From: Liolophura sinensis | Lineage: Eukaryota > Mollusca > Polyplacophora > Chitonida > Chitonidae | Length of the DNA: 64,000 nt | NCBI RefSeq assembly: GCF_032854445.1 | Contig: NC_088307.1 | Coordinates: forward strand, 12,846,017-12,910,016 | Direction of reading: 5' to 3' | Part shown: positions 48,701-61,230 of the stretch, in pieces | Layout: each line of letters opens with the position of its first letter | Position numbering within the stretch: the stretch's first letter is position 1 | Made by a program: the position numbers and the translations under genes | The notes under the pieces: model-generated | Told to the model about the DNA's origin: nothing | The model's database searches: none | What the model saw: the letters and a program-made list of their open reading frames with translations, nothing else

Positions 48701-51700
48701 GAAAATGCATTGACTTTTCTTTTACTGGGAGTCATGTATTGAATTTATTTAAATCATGGAACACTTTATTCTTTAATATCTTTATTCCACTCTAGGGGCC
48801 TCAGTGGCGCACATTGGTTATCTCGCTAGCACAGCGTAATGACCCAGGAGTCTCTCACCAATGCGGTCGCTGTGAGTTCAAGTCCAGCTCATGCTGGTTT
48901 CCTCTCTGGCCGTAAGTGGGAAGGTCTGTCAGTAACCTGCGGATGGTCGTGGGTTTCCCCCGGGCTGTGCCTGGTTTCCTCCCACCATAATGCTGGCCAC
49001 CGTCATATAAGTGAAATATTCTTGAGTACGGCGTAAAACACCAATCAAATAAATAAATAAATTATTCCACTCTATGATTTGGCCATGGCCCAGGGCCTAA
49101 AATATCTGCCTCTCTTTTATTTGTATGATGACGCAGTAGTCACCTTAACGAAAAACAATTTTTAATAAACTTTAGACTTTATGAAGAGCCCCACAAACAT
49201 CGATGTCAATTTCTTGTTACTGATTTAAGACTCAATAAACTGTAAGTGTGGGGAAGTCTACCATTTTCTTACAATTTTACTAATATATTTGATTAGTGTT
49301 TATGTCGTAATATTTCTATTATACAACGGAAACCGGTCAGAGCCCATGAAAACCCACCACCATCCGCAGGTTGTTGACTGCGGAGCAAGCCATCAGGAGC
49401 TTGACTTGAACTCACAATGATCACAATGGTACGAGTCTCCTGGGTCATCCTGTTGCATTAGCATACTAACCATGAAATACCCATTCTTTTTACCTTCACT
49501 GTCCATGTACTGTAGACTGGTTTGATAGCCAATATCAGGGTAGAGGTCTCCCTTCCTTAATACTTCACCCTCCTTTGGCACCCTGCCCTTTGGTTCAGTT
49601 GTCTCGGAATCAGTCCCTGCTGCATTCTCACAGAGCAATGCCACACCCACACGGGCTTTAGGCTGTAGGCAAAAAAATGAGTAAATATATATATACTAAG
49701 CAGTCCTTTATTAAGAACACAATCTGATTAATCCAAACTGGGATGAGCAATGGTAGAAGTATACATACCTGTATACTGTATTTCATATTTAATAAGTTTA
49801 GTATTCTTCAGGTGATATGTTATTCTCAATTCTGATTGATTCATTCATCTTTCAGGGTTTTTCTTTTTTTTTTTTTGTCTTTTTGTGCAGTTTGATTAAT
49901 TTTTATCAGAAAAATGTAAGCGTCAGCATCGAATGAACATCATCCTTATGTATCATTTCAAGGCCTTTATTTTAGCATATCAAACATTAGGTGAAATGTA
50001 GCATCTGTAAATTGTATTGTGCATTTTGTCAACCCATGGCTTTTATTTATTTATTTATTTGATTGGTGTGATTGGTATCATACTCAAGAATATTTCACCT
50101 ATACGACTGTGGCAGCCAGCATTAAGGTGGGAGGAAACCGGGCTTTAGGATCCCATGACCATCCGCATTCTGCTTGGAGACCTTCCCACGTAAGGCCAGA
50201 GAGGAAGCTGACATGAACTGGACTGGAACGCACAGAGACCACAGTGGTGAGAGGCTCCTGGTTGTCCTGGGTCATTGCACCCTGCTGGCGTGCTAACCCT
50301 TTCGGCCACAGAGGCCCCTCCCATAGCTTTTAGGCCAGTTTAACCTGACCATAACCAAATGTTGCAACGCCAGAGAAACTTGGCTAGGTAAGGGTATGTA
50401 ACAAAATCAGACTGACAGACTGCATCTGAATGACTGTGATCAGGAAATTGACATTTCACTGCCAGGTGTATATCACTACTTCTCCAATCCACCTAATTCT
50501 ATAAGCATTCCTACACATAAACATACACAAGGACTATCTATCTTTTAACTGGCCAATAAAAACAAGAAATGCATCAAAAAGCCAAATTTTCGGCCCAGTA
50601 TTGAGCAGCACACAAGGACCAAGTTATCAACTTAAAATGCATCTCTTTGCACTGAGAGTAACACATCATAACATCAAGTGAAGTTTATGTTACTGCTTAC
50701 TGTCTGTGGTTGTCATCGCTCAAGCCTAGATGGATACACTAGATGGATTTTTTCGCTCGTACATGTGTATTTTGTGAATTTCTAAAAATCCGCCTAATGT
50801 GTCCGCACCAGCAATGGTGTATTTGCAGGCAATCTTGTCCGTCCAGAAATCCACTTCCATGAAACATGTCAGATGCTATTGAGTGAGTGAGTGCTTGGGG
50901 TTAAACGTCGTACTCAACAATTTTTCAGTCATATGACGACGACGGAATCATTAGGGTGCATGTACGTGTAATGTGCCTCCTTGTTGCAGGACGGATTTCC
51001 ACCGCTCTTTTATTTAGTGCTGCTTCACTGAGACGACTTACCGAAGGCAAGTAAGCCGCTCCGCCCAAGCCATTATACTGATGCAGGTCAACCAGTCCTT
51101 GCACTATCCCCTTCATGCTGAACGCCAAGCGAGGAAGTTATAACTTCCTCTTTTAAAGTCTTAGGTGTGACTCGATCAAGGATTGATCCTGGATCTACCG
51201 GTCCCGAACCGGACGCTCTACCAACTGTGCTATCTGGGCCGGTCAGATGCTATTGAAGAGATACCCTAGCGATTTCACTTTGTCTGCATACTGTGTCCAC
51301 CCAAGCTAATTTCAGCGATCGAGACGATCGAGCTGACCAATAAAACAACATGGAATTGTGTTGAACTGCAAAATTTGGCCTGTCTCACATGGTTTACTAG
51401 GTCACATGACATAACCTACTGACCATGATCAACAAGAAAAATCCCAATAGTGTGTCTGCAACTATACTGCGAATAGTGTCAACATATTCCTCAGGCGATT
51501 AAGTTCGTCAATACAAGCGAAAAAATCTGCCTGACGTGTCTCCGCCTTATGACGTCTTGATCTGAGATCAGTTTCATTCTCATCTTAGCTTAGCTTTCAG
51601 AAATAGGGTTTATGTGGACGATAAGCTGGCAACATTGCCAACCGATCAGAGCTACCCTTTGTCATATTTTCAATCTTCAATCAATAACAACATACAGTGA

Positions 51701-51967
51701 ATATCGTCTGACATCATATCATCTATCACATGATATACACTGCAATATAAATTTCACAATTCCCTCGTCCATTCCTGAAGATAATGTTCCAAGTCTACAC
51801 ACGATAACTGGACACCCTGTGCCACTGTACACGCTGGAGTTTGTCAGGGAAAAGTTTAATTTTATCAACTTAGCAACTTGGCAATATGGTTAACTTACAG
51901 ACGCGCTCAGCAACGGACGGACGCCAATAGTCCTGAAAGTGGCGAAGCCACGGCGCAGGGCATTCAT
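45772..51967 (-). CDS. MRPS18B: Mitochondrial ribosomal protein S18B (mS40), five exons found, C terminus not located
   Basis: Exons in transcript order: 51967-51899, 49662-49494, 48106-48012, 47718-47647, 45898-45772, all GT-AG and phase-consistent. Exon 1 encodes an Arg-rich, acid-free leader (MNALRRGFATFRTIGVRPLL) typical of a mitochondrial targeting peptide. Exon 3 encodes VVWRHYRRNFKGHY followed by ETRKTCI, and exon 4 encodes NPCPICRDEYLVIHYT with the CPxC pair. Exon 5 encodes NVKLLNQFISPYTGEILPSK and ITGICQKQLKGLRVAVQMAQ, the S18 core. The NPCPICRD block and RRN.KG...TRKTCI are diagnostic of the MRPS18B paralogue rather than S18A or S18C. mS40 is a component of the mitoribosomal small subunit. 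Exon 5 ends in phase 1 at DH-G with a gtgagt donor, so at least one C-terminal exon must lie below 45772; I could not identify it. A degraded SINE ends about 20 bp from the exon 2 donor. Confidence 0.92.
46507..46642 (-). mobile_element. 5'-truncated SINE1 with TSD
   Basis: Tail and body end at cgcaggtt. GAATCACCT flanks both sides. It lies in MRPS18B intron 4. Confidence 0.85.
46764..46916 (+). mobile_element. 5'-truncated SINE1 with 11-bp TSD
   Basis: AAAACAGCTGA at 46753-46763 and 46917-46927 brackets a SINE1 3' half. MRPS18B intron 4. Confidence 0.9.
47788..47925 (+). mobile_element. Diverged 5'-truncated SINE1
   Basis: Body ccaccagcaacctgcgggtc and tail gcgaaatattcttg. AAAG repeats occur on both sides. 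MRPS18B intron 3, about 70 bp upstream of exon 4. Confidence 0.75.
48795..49061 (+). mobile_element. SINE1, full length, 13-bp TSD
   Basis: TTATTCCACTCTA at 48782-48794 and 49062-49074. MRPS18B intron 2. Confidence 0.93.
49285..49472 (-). mobile_element. Decayed SINE1 beside the MRPS18B exon 2 donor
   Basis: Tail tgattagtgtttatgtcg, internal deletions, head ending gcatactaaccatg. About 20 bp separates it from the exon 2 boundary at 49494. Confidence 0.8.
50040..50318 (-). mobile_element. SINE1, near full length with small insertions
   Basis: AAAT tail, diverged tail region with a duplicated gattggtgtgattggt, head ending ggccacagaggcccc. MRPS18B intron 1. Confidence 0.85.
50882..51242 (-). 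mobile_element. SINE2, full length (type copy for the window)
   Basis: tRNA-like head on the minus strand (gatagcacagttggtagagc, then ggtagatccaggatcaatcc). Body with cttcggtaagtcgtctcag and gtggaaatccgtcctgcaac, and tail gtcatatgactgaaaaattg, gagtacgacgtttaacccc. MRPS18B intron 1. Confidence 0.92.
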
Positions 51968-51989
51968 ATTATTTATCTTTTCACAAACA

Positions 51990-53670
51990 CATGTGAGCAG
52001 CCTCCACCCCTTGCAATGCAGAAATGGTATGGTCCAAATGATTTTGGTAAAGAATGCAGTAGTTATTCATTCAGTTATTTCCGGATGTACCGTTAGGATA
52101 TGCTCAATGAAACCGATAAAAAAGAATATTTAAGAATAAATATGGTGCTGAAGTATGTGTCAACGTATTTGCATAACCGGTGCCCCCCACTCCCCCCACA
52201 CACGCAGATAAAATCGTCCCCTGGTTGAATTCCGAACAGAGGGGGTATAGGACCTTTCAATCAAAATAATCGGCGTTTCCTGGTTTCATTTCTTGAGATA
52301 GTTATTCATCTAGTGGGTTTTTTTTGTCTTTCTTAGTTTTCTTTAAATTTAGTTTCAAAGATATGGCGAAATGGTTGCTTTGGACTTCTGAAAGTACATA
52401 CCCTTGAACCCCCTCCTGCGAAAGTGGACACATCCATCATATTGCCTTCACCGAACAATCTTTTTTGCAAAACCTAGTCAAAATAGCAATGTTTTATGTT
52501 TGGAAATCAGTGTTTTATAAAACAAGACTCAGTTTTGTAGATTAGTTTATCTGAAACTGAATTTTGAAATTAATTTCCTACTATACACGTTCGTGTGTTT
52601 ACGCATATTTCCGGAGGAAAATACGGACATTAATCGTGACAGAGCTCCGAAAGGTACTAGTGATAAATTCCGAAAATTCTTTTTCATTAGTTTGCTTTGT
52701 TATTTCATTACACATCCACAGCATCTGTTAGTCAATAATTTATTTAAGAAAACGTTGCAGGTAGATGACTTCTAGTCTTCTCTAAACTGGCTAATTGACA
52801 AAAATGTAGAGCTATTATTTCCAGCTTGCCAGACGCTCCACAGATAACCAGGGGGTAGCTGGTGACGTCACCAAACTGGTTCTGTCGGGAAGATATCGCC
52901 AGAACGCCATTTAGCTTGGGAGTTACAGGGATAGCACTGTATCAGCGTGTAGATTGATTTAGGACTGATTTACTGAAATTTTTATCATGACATTCATGAT
53001 CTATGAATTCGTATTGTTTATCTAGCAGAATATGTGGTCTTGGTGCAGCATGAGCGATATTATCGAGTATAAACTTCGGTCTTCGATAGTCCTACCTGCA
53101 TCACATTTTGCTTAACATACGGGATTTCTTTCGGCTGTTCCGCTTCTAAAGCGGCAAAAATTGAGATATACGTACATAAAAATCCCGATATTTCTGAATG
53201 ATATAATGAAGAAAGTATCATATATTGCTAACTGCGAGTAATTAGTCAGAAATTGGAGTCCACGGATAACACGTCTAATGTGTAAGTGAAACAACTTGAA
53301 TCTATAACAAAGATGGCGTGATCATGATGGAAATTTCGGAGCACATTCCAACTGGCGACCTACATATGTGGTGAAAGGAGACCTGTTTATACTTGCAGAA
53401 ATTTTCTCGAATTATTTCAGAAAAGATAGTTCATCTCTACGGTGGATTGGAACTCCAGGCGATGCACTGATGGCCCACAAGTAGTTATTTCAGAATATTA
53501 GCTGTTTGAGGGGAAAAGGGTGTTCGCGAAGAATCAAAATGGCTACCGTGGTCGGTTTCTCGTGTTGAGAGTGTTTCAGTGAAACTATTTCCCTGTCTTC
53601 TTTGTGTTTAGTTGGAGCTTCCTCTCTTGCTATTTCTTATGGTTGTGAATTTTATAATTTCATAGAAAAA
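51990..53670. promoter_or_regulatory. Non-repetitive interval upstream of MRPS18B; possible bidirectional promoter region
   Basis: No SINE or array was found in about 1.6 kb, the longest clean stretch next to a gene start in the window. It lies between the MRPS18B ATG (51967, minus) and the weak plus-strand candidate at 53671. No TATA box or specific site is claimed. Confidence 0.35.
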
Positions 53671-53675
53671 ATGGG
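53671..53675 (+). CDS. Possible minimal first coding exon (ATGGG followed by gtaagt)
   Basis: After about 350 bp of non-repetitive sequence an ATG in an A-rich context is followed at once by a consensus donor (gtaagt at 53676). This would give a first exon coding only Met-Gly plus part of a codon. It lies about 1.7 kb from the divergent MRPS18B start. No second exon was recognised, so this is a weak call. Confidence 0.25.
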
Positions 53676-54836
53676 GTAAGTCTTTTCATTAGAATTGTAT
53701 TGATGTCGAACACCATAGTGACTTTTGTGCTGGTTTTAGCCTGGGACGCCATGTCTGGCTTCCCCATGTCTTCACAGTAGGAGGTGTGGCCAACGCACCT
53801 TATATGGTCATGAATAACACTTAGGCATGCATGCCGTGAGCTGTCAATCAGTTCGTCCATGTAATGTTAACAGCTGTGTTAGCCAGTATATTAATATTAT
53901 TCGTTGTTCATGCAAATATAAACTGGCAAGTGAAAGAAAGTGATCATTTGATATTTGATGTGCATATGTTGGAAGTTGTCCTTTTATTTCACATGATGCT
54001 TTGAATGTGTGGTATGATGTAAATATACATAATTTTCAATTGCTTACATCTTTAACACATGACCATTCTTATTATGGAAACACGAGATGTGTTTATCATT
54101 GTTGTCCAAAAAACTTTATGATACCATAACCAACATTGGTCATTCTTGTTTATTGACCTAGTTAATGCTAAATGCTGCTAAGTTTCACAAAAGTGAGTTT
54201 TATTTATATGGATCATAGATTAGTATGAGGGTGAAGATAAACTGGAAGGCTAAATACAAGATTATAGATTAGTGTATGGTAGGTGTTTCCAGACATTTGT
54301 TATAGTGGAGATTCACAAAAAATATTTTTACCAAGCCGAGGTTGCCGTCCACCTCGTGTGCCAGAGGGTATGGCATCCATTCAATCTGGGGGTTGAAGAA
54401 TCTGCTTTTCATAATGAGCGTTTGAGAAGTCGAGACAACTAACAGTAGACAGCTACCTCTGTTTCACAACGTTTCATTTGTTTTATTTAAAGGTAAATGA
54501 CTTTGATGCACTCTGATGTCTTTCACAATGATGTGTTGACCTGTCTGTGGAGGTGTTTATGAGCATATTGCGGGCAATTTGACATTATGATGAGGGTTAG
54601 CATAAAACATGAAATGCAGCAACCCAAACACTTAGTCTGCTTTTTCTTCTGTTTTTATCACCTGGCACATTACTAGAAGGTAAAAGTGCTGAAAGAAAAA
54701 GTACTATTTCAGCCTTTACCCGATAGGACTGGTAGCTGCTTTGTACAAAGCAGTGATATTTACATTGCACTTTCCTGCATACTGGTTAGCTCCCACTGCC
54801 TGAAGTCTGACAAGGAATTGGTGATAGAACCTTAAT

Positions 54837-55033
54837 TTCTCACCGTTTTCGTTTATAAAAGAGCAACTTTCAGTACAATTTTTGCACATTTTAAATTTGA
54901 TTTTGGAGACAAGACTAGATTGATTGGATTTGCAAAATTCAGGGCTTCACAAAAACTATAATTTTATCAATTTACGCTGAAAAATGTCTTCAGAAGATGC
55001 TTGTATGAATCGTGAATGGTTGAATTACAGTAC
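54837..55033. mobile_element. MITE-like element A, copy 4
   Basis: agagcaactttcagtacaat, tgcacatttt and tgattttggagacaagacta match the family. Right end ggttgaattacagta. Confidence 0.75.
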
Positions 55034-55777
55034 ATGTAAGTACTTAAGCATGGACATTGCGCTCTTTTAACATTATTTGAAAATCAGTGATCTTCCACCA
55101 TTATATTGTGCATATCTGTACTTTTCATAGGAGAATTAGTAACTTCCCAAAGCTGGTTTACGCTGGATACGGACTGGTTTCTTCCACTCATAAAACGGGC
55201 ACGGTTGTAAAAGTGAAAAATTCCTGAATATATCCTTAAACAAAAATCACACGAGGAAATATTTGACTGTACACCTTGTTCAGACCAAGACTGACATTAT
55301 TATAGATCATAAGAACAAATTCAGGGGCATTTTATTGAGTTTGGATATAGACCTTTCCTATCACAGTAGACATGCATGTAGACAAATCAACAAAAATTAA
55401 TGGAAGTTTGCTTGTTGAAATCTTCATATTGACTACAAGGAAGTCTGTGCAAGTATGTTTCACACAGGATATTCATGTAACGTACATGCATGAAAAATGG
55501 CCTTGTGCAACAAAGATGGTGCCTGAACTATGGAACATATTGTGTAAGGCATTGTTTTGCGAAAGTGTGGGCGAGACCCCAGTGCCCTTATTTAGCAGTA
55601 AACCGATGGTTAGGAAGTCTGAATGTACCAATACTCTACAAAGCTGTGAACGCCTGAAGCAATTCTATTTTGTTTGCTCTCCCTATTGAATAACTTATTG
55701 TCACAACAATTAGGGTAAGCGTATGTATTAATTATCAATTTTGCCTTCGATTTCCACCAGGTTTTTACATTTTAGGG

Positions 55778-55940
55778 CAATAATCCAGGAGCTATGGCTG
55801 CGTGAAACAGTGTGGTCGGTAATCACAGTTCACAGCAATCAGTACCAAATGTGTTCACGGTTAACTTCACAAAGAGTATAAACAGCGATTACCGACCACT
55901 TTGTTTTCACGCTGGCGTAGCTCCTGGATTATTGAAATGT
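55778..55940. mobile_element. Foldback element with ~43-bp arms, second copy near 32630
   Basis: taatccaggagctatggctg...gtggtcggtaatc is mirrored by gattaccgaccac...gtagctcctggatta. The 3' arm and the following aatgtgaaaatctggtggaa block recur at about 32630-32730 in METTL13 intron 11. Confidence 0.75.
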
Positions 55941-58900
55941 GAAAATCTGGTGGAAATTAAAGTCACAAATGATAATGAAGACTTAACCCTAAATGTGGCA
56001 TTGACATGTTATTTAATAATGAGAGAAAACAAAATATAATTGCTTCACATGTTTATATTTTTGCTAAGTATATATCCAGTTCATCCTGGTGTAGAAGACT
56101 GTGCTATCAAAGAGTTTCACATTTAGTGTCCCTGCCACCACCCTACACTTTCGATTGGGTTAGTATTGCATCACTGCTTAACTGCAACAGATGAAGACGG
56201 AAATAGATCTTGTCCCACACCACCGATGGAGCCTGTTAGGGCAGTACGTGAAAGAAGATGTCCTTGGCCCACTGATGACTGAAATAACACCATTCCTTTA
56301 TTGGAATGGAACATGTTCTCAAGCAATGTGATATTGCAATGGATTTTCTCATGTCCAGACATACAGGTGACCTATCCTATGACGGAGACACAATTTTGCA
56401 TCCTTAACTTCTGTTCTGGACGACAGCAGGAGATGTCCAGTTCCTCTGAATTTGTGGCCTTCACATGAAAGGAAACCTCTAGCTGCATATGAAACGTCAA
56501 GATGACCTGATGATGAATAACACAAGCGGAGCACTGTGCACTTGATTTGGAGCGGGAACCTGTCAAGATTGTGGTGACTAGTGATGAGACCTAACAGTAT
56601 GGCATAACATTTCGTGTGGGTGAATGCGTTTTCTTCAATGCTCATCTAGCAGCAAGTGTCCATTGACGATTTTTTGTGTAGTATGTTGGCCTTGAACATG
56701 TTTCCCAAGATTTTAAAATGATAGTGTTACATCAGAAGAAGCTTATTGGGAGGTGTTTCCAGGATTTCTTGCGATTGTCAGCTTTGAAAAATCTGTTTCC
56801 ACACCAGACATCATCAACTTCCACTTGGCGTAGTGACATTCAAGTTTTACAACCTAAATTCTGAGTTGTGGACATAATTTGCTTAGTCACCAAACCCTAA
56901 AGCCAGGAAAATTCACATGAAAAATGTGGAGTGATGCAAATCTTCAGGCAAAAAGTGCTGCATGTTGGCAGCCTACTAGCCTTTCCAGGACGCTGTGTAG
57001 TACACTGTACCCAGGGGAAATAACATTGATGCTGCTTATGAGCCAACAAAGTAACTCCTCTGTTCTTTTAAGAGTGAAACAGGAGTAATTAGAAGTCCAC
57101 AGGATCAAAGCAGGGGAGATGTCCACACCCATTCAGGACTGCCTATACTGTTGGTGTATTATTCAAGTTTAGAGAACTCAATGTCTTCCAGTATGAATTT
57201 GCTCTATTATGTATTACTTTCTTTCCTTGTTGCTCCATTGTGCTAGGGGAATTGAATTTGCTACCATTTACATGAGCAGTTTTAAGTCCTATCTGAGGTA
57301 AATTGGCTGGACTGAATTTCACACAGTTGGTGTTGCTTTGGTTTTGCTCTCTATGCAGTAGAATCTAAACTATATATGTTTGTGAACTGTGTCAATATGT
57401 TAGGATTGTTGCATTGACAATATCTTGGTTTGATGACAAAGTGCATGAAAAAATGAGATTAGCATACAAATACATCTGTTTGATAACTTGGCACCTAAAA
57501 ATGACAATCCATCCATCAGTCATGATGAATGTTAACCAGTTAAATTGCAGTCACCTGATTCTTTTTGATCTAATTTTGGCATTTTTAGAGAGTGGTATTA
57601 AAATAATGAATGTTTATTTCTACGAGTTATATGTAATATGGTGAGATTAATACTGTTAACATATATGCTAAATCAGGTCGACTAGTAGAATTGTTAACTG
57701 CATTATATGTAGACAAAAAAAAATGTCTTTCACAAATGACAAATAGTAATTTTTAGTGCATGTGTTAAGAAGCCTTGTTTTAATTTTTTTTTTTACAAAA
57801 GACTCCTCTTTGAAGTCAGTATAGTTAAAACCAGGTGGGAGAAACCTCATTGATCCATAGCCAACAAAAAAAAAGTGAGAGTTGTTAACCATGGGCAGAT
57901 GGAAGAAAGGTTTCAAAACTGTGCTAGGGTACAATCTACTAAAGTGAAATACACATTCAGATTTGATCTCCTTAGTGGGTGTCATAATTCACATATATCG
58001 TAGAACCACATTTTATTTGCCCAAGGCGAGTGGGTGGTAGAAAAAGCATTTTTATTCCTCTCTGTCATCCTGTTTGCTCATGTAAGAATGAACAATTATG
58101 ACTTTGCCACTTTTGTAAGAAAAAATTAAAACATCTAGCAGGGATCGAAAAGCGTGAGAAATTGTGTGCACTTTAAAACATCAAACAAGATGCTATGTTA
58201 TATAACAGGTTTTGAAAGAAAAAAATGAGACTTAATAACTGTGACAATCCTAATTATAAGTTAGTTACCACATGGCAGATTACTCTTTTGGTCATTGTAA
58301 TTAAAGCATTGTCTGTCAATTATGGCCGTGAACTGAAACCTAAGCTAGGTGTAGTAAGTGGCCAAAGTACATGTGGTAGATTATTTACCAATTAAGTCCC
58401 CATCTTAAAAGTAAAACCTATGAAATCAAAGAAAAATGGACTAATAACTGTGTAGTCATGCTGCGGTGTTGAGTACTGACAAAAACGAAAAATAAGCACA
58501 GTTTTTGATATAGGCAAAAGGGTTTCTAATTGGTTTATTTTGGCCAGTTTTTCCATTCTATTGGATGCATGTTCATGTACATACGTTACATTTACCAATT
58601 GAAACATAACTGGGCTTGTTCCAAAGCTTTTTTGTGGAAGGACCATTAACAGATCCTTATCCAGTCTGTGTTAGTAACTATAGTTACATGTGTATAATGG
58701 GCATTTTGAACATTATGGTGTTTTTATTTGGTGGAATTTAGTTATCTTGAGGGTAGAACTAATCTTGCTGGTTTTCACTCATTGCCCCATGGTATGGCCT
58801 CCTTTTTGTGCTGTAGTTTTTGACAGTGAAAGTGTTTGTACTAATGGATCAGTGTTTCTGGTGCAGGGAATCTGGTTGTGGTATTGCAGTACAGTTGTTC

Positions 58901-61173
58901 GTTGGGTGTAGATCTTCCAAGGTTTGATTATGCTAACTCTTCGAGTGGATGTGTTCTTGTTTCTGGTATATCTGGATTTAGATAATCCAGTGGGTACTGT
59001 TCTTGTGGCCATGCATCATTTTGGAGCTCCAATCCTTGTCAACCAAAACAGAAGAACCAACTTGACACAAAAGCGTAAATGGAAACCGGTTTGATTACTG
59101 GTGGACGCAAGTATAACCTGATCTTCTGCTCCACATCTCAATATTCGTATCTCTCCATTGGTTAATAATGAACAAAATAAAGTATATGTCCATAAATATA
59201 TTTATATCCGATCTATCAGAAGATAAACCTATATTTGCATATCACAGGCTGCCAAATGCTTAAAACCATAACTGGAGAGATAATCCAGATTAACTCATTA
59301 TATGGCAAAATAAGTACCAGATGGTGCGCCATAACCGCTGTATAAGGCCTGCTAAAATATCCAGTTTATTCGGCACCAGGCTACACACTACTGCAGTGAA
59401 TTTTTTTTTTTTTGTAAAAACTTGGTAGTTACACTTAACAGATTGTTGGTTGATATCAGAAAGCCTGTGCGCAAGTTACCTGCTTGGCCTGTGAAGATTT
59501 TGCATTCTATAACACTTCAATTCATAAGGAAACCTGCTGAATATGAAGACAATTTTTATCTAAAATACTTGAAACATTACAGTGGTATGCTCGGAGAAAG
59601 GAGGATGGGTGTTCAGCAACACGTACTGCACAAACGCTTCGTATTGTTTGAGATTCTGAAGATAAATATTTTCATCACTTATGAATAAACAAGTACACAG
59701 AATATACCATCCAGAATTCAATTAACTATGCATGTAGTTTAAATTGCTTTTTTTCTGGAATTAGCAAGACACTTGATGTTCGAAAGACATCAATTTATTT
59801 ACCAGTGTCTGGGAACATACTAAAAGTTTGTGTGATTTTGTACTACTTCACCTCTTTATCGAGATCGAACGAAAGGTCAAAGTGCTTGTTATGCAGTTCT
59901 TAAAATAAAAATTGCTTAGGAAGTTAACAGATTTCTCTATCCCATGATTTTAGATTAGTTCCAAATTGCAACTGTCAACTTTGACCAAACTGAAGCTGTA
60001 ACCTTGCACAAGATTTGGAGTGGACATCATGCTGGCATCCAAACACAGCCTCCGCATCGAATCTTCACCAACCCCCATCCTTCTCTCTGCCAATTAATGC
60101 ATGATTTTATGAGCATTGCAGTAATTTCTGTAATCGGATGAATCCTTCAATTCTAATTTATTCTTTCCTATATTTTCAGGTTTCCCCCACGTTGACGGCG
60201 GCATTACCAATATTTGGCATTTGAGTGTAACACAATGAAGTTGATAGGTTGAATCTTAGCCCAAATGGTAATTAATAAAGGCTTATCTTCAAAATAAAAC
60301 TGATTATATTTGATGTAGAACATTGCTTTGGTGTGCAAGAAAAGTAATGAAACATAAAAATTATTTTTGGCATAATGGAGCACTTTTAGTTCTGGATGAT
60401 ACTAGGATTCTAATAGTTGTCGTTGAACTATACAAATCCTTGATGAATCTTTGAGAAAATGCATATAAAGGCATATTGATTCAAATGACCTATATCAATA
60501 AATACATATGCCTATAAAGAATTGCAGACAAAATAAAGGTTTCTACTAATTAAGCCTGTAAATCTGGTCATAATGCATGATATTAGTAAATGCAAGATTC
60601 AGAGTCTATAAATTTATTGAAAAAATAGGACTACAAATAGTCCAAAGTGAGGTCTTGTCTGTGGAAATATTTCATGGTTGCTGTTGCTTCATTTCAATAA
60701 GATTCAAACTCATGCTCATTTTGCACCTGCTTTTGTTTCATTCTTTGCACATATATTCTTCTCAGATCTTCGTTTCATTCTGAGCTATATACGTCATCTC
60801 TTTATAGTGAAAGTAATGAATTCAAAAAATTGGTGTCGAAATTTAATCGAAAGTCCTTTCTGCAGGTGTCCTCAATGTCTACTGCTCATGCTGTTTACGC
60901 TTACCGTTATATCTACAATCTGCAAGAGCTTTTTTTAATTGGTTGTGGAAACACTTTCAAAATGCTGCCCAAAACTAAGTGGTAGTTACAACATCTGGCA
61001 AGAAATTGACTGCATATGTACAAACATGCAAAGAACAAAGAAGATGTTGCATGTTATCCAAGTGAATTTCAAACTGGGTTCTATACCTAGCGGTTTATTT
61101 GTTATACCCCATTTACACATTTAGCGACTAAATTTCAGTTTCGCCGACTGTCGTTTTGACGGAGTAAAGTACG

Positions 61174-61230
61174 ATGGCGGAGGCTATGATACATGGTTCT
61201 CTTGGTGCCATAACTATGGCATTAAATGAG
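61174..61230 (+). CDS. Candidate first coding exon of an unrecognised plus-strand gene
   Basis: An ATG at 61174 opens 19 codons (MAEAMIHGSLGAITMALNE) that end exactly at a gtaatt donor, phase 0. The upstream 40 bp are relatively GC-rich with CG dinucleotides in an AT-rich neighbourhood, as at many promoters. I do not recognise the family and found no second exon before the satellite block at 61.7 kb. It could be chance. Confidence 0.4.

Larger units (their letters stand above)
53680..61140. other. AT-rich DNA without a recognised gene
   Basis: Contains a MITE A copy (54837-55033) and a foldback element (55778-55940). Several open frames, such as 55372-55689, 57668-57985 and 59422-59688, show no domain I recognise, no clear splice context and no repeat identity. 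If a gene starts at 53671, this would be its introns. Confidence 0.5.

Noticed and set aside
51160..51242. tRNA gene on the minus strand
   Set aside because: A and B boxes are present, but the sequence runs on into a SINE2 body and tail and does not close a cloverleaf acceptor stem. It is the tRNA-derived head of a SINE.
56160..56650. Decayed transposase or gene on either strand
   Set aside because: Open frames overlap on both strands but show no domain I can name. Not supported.
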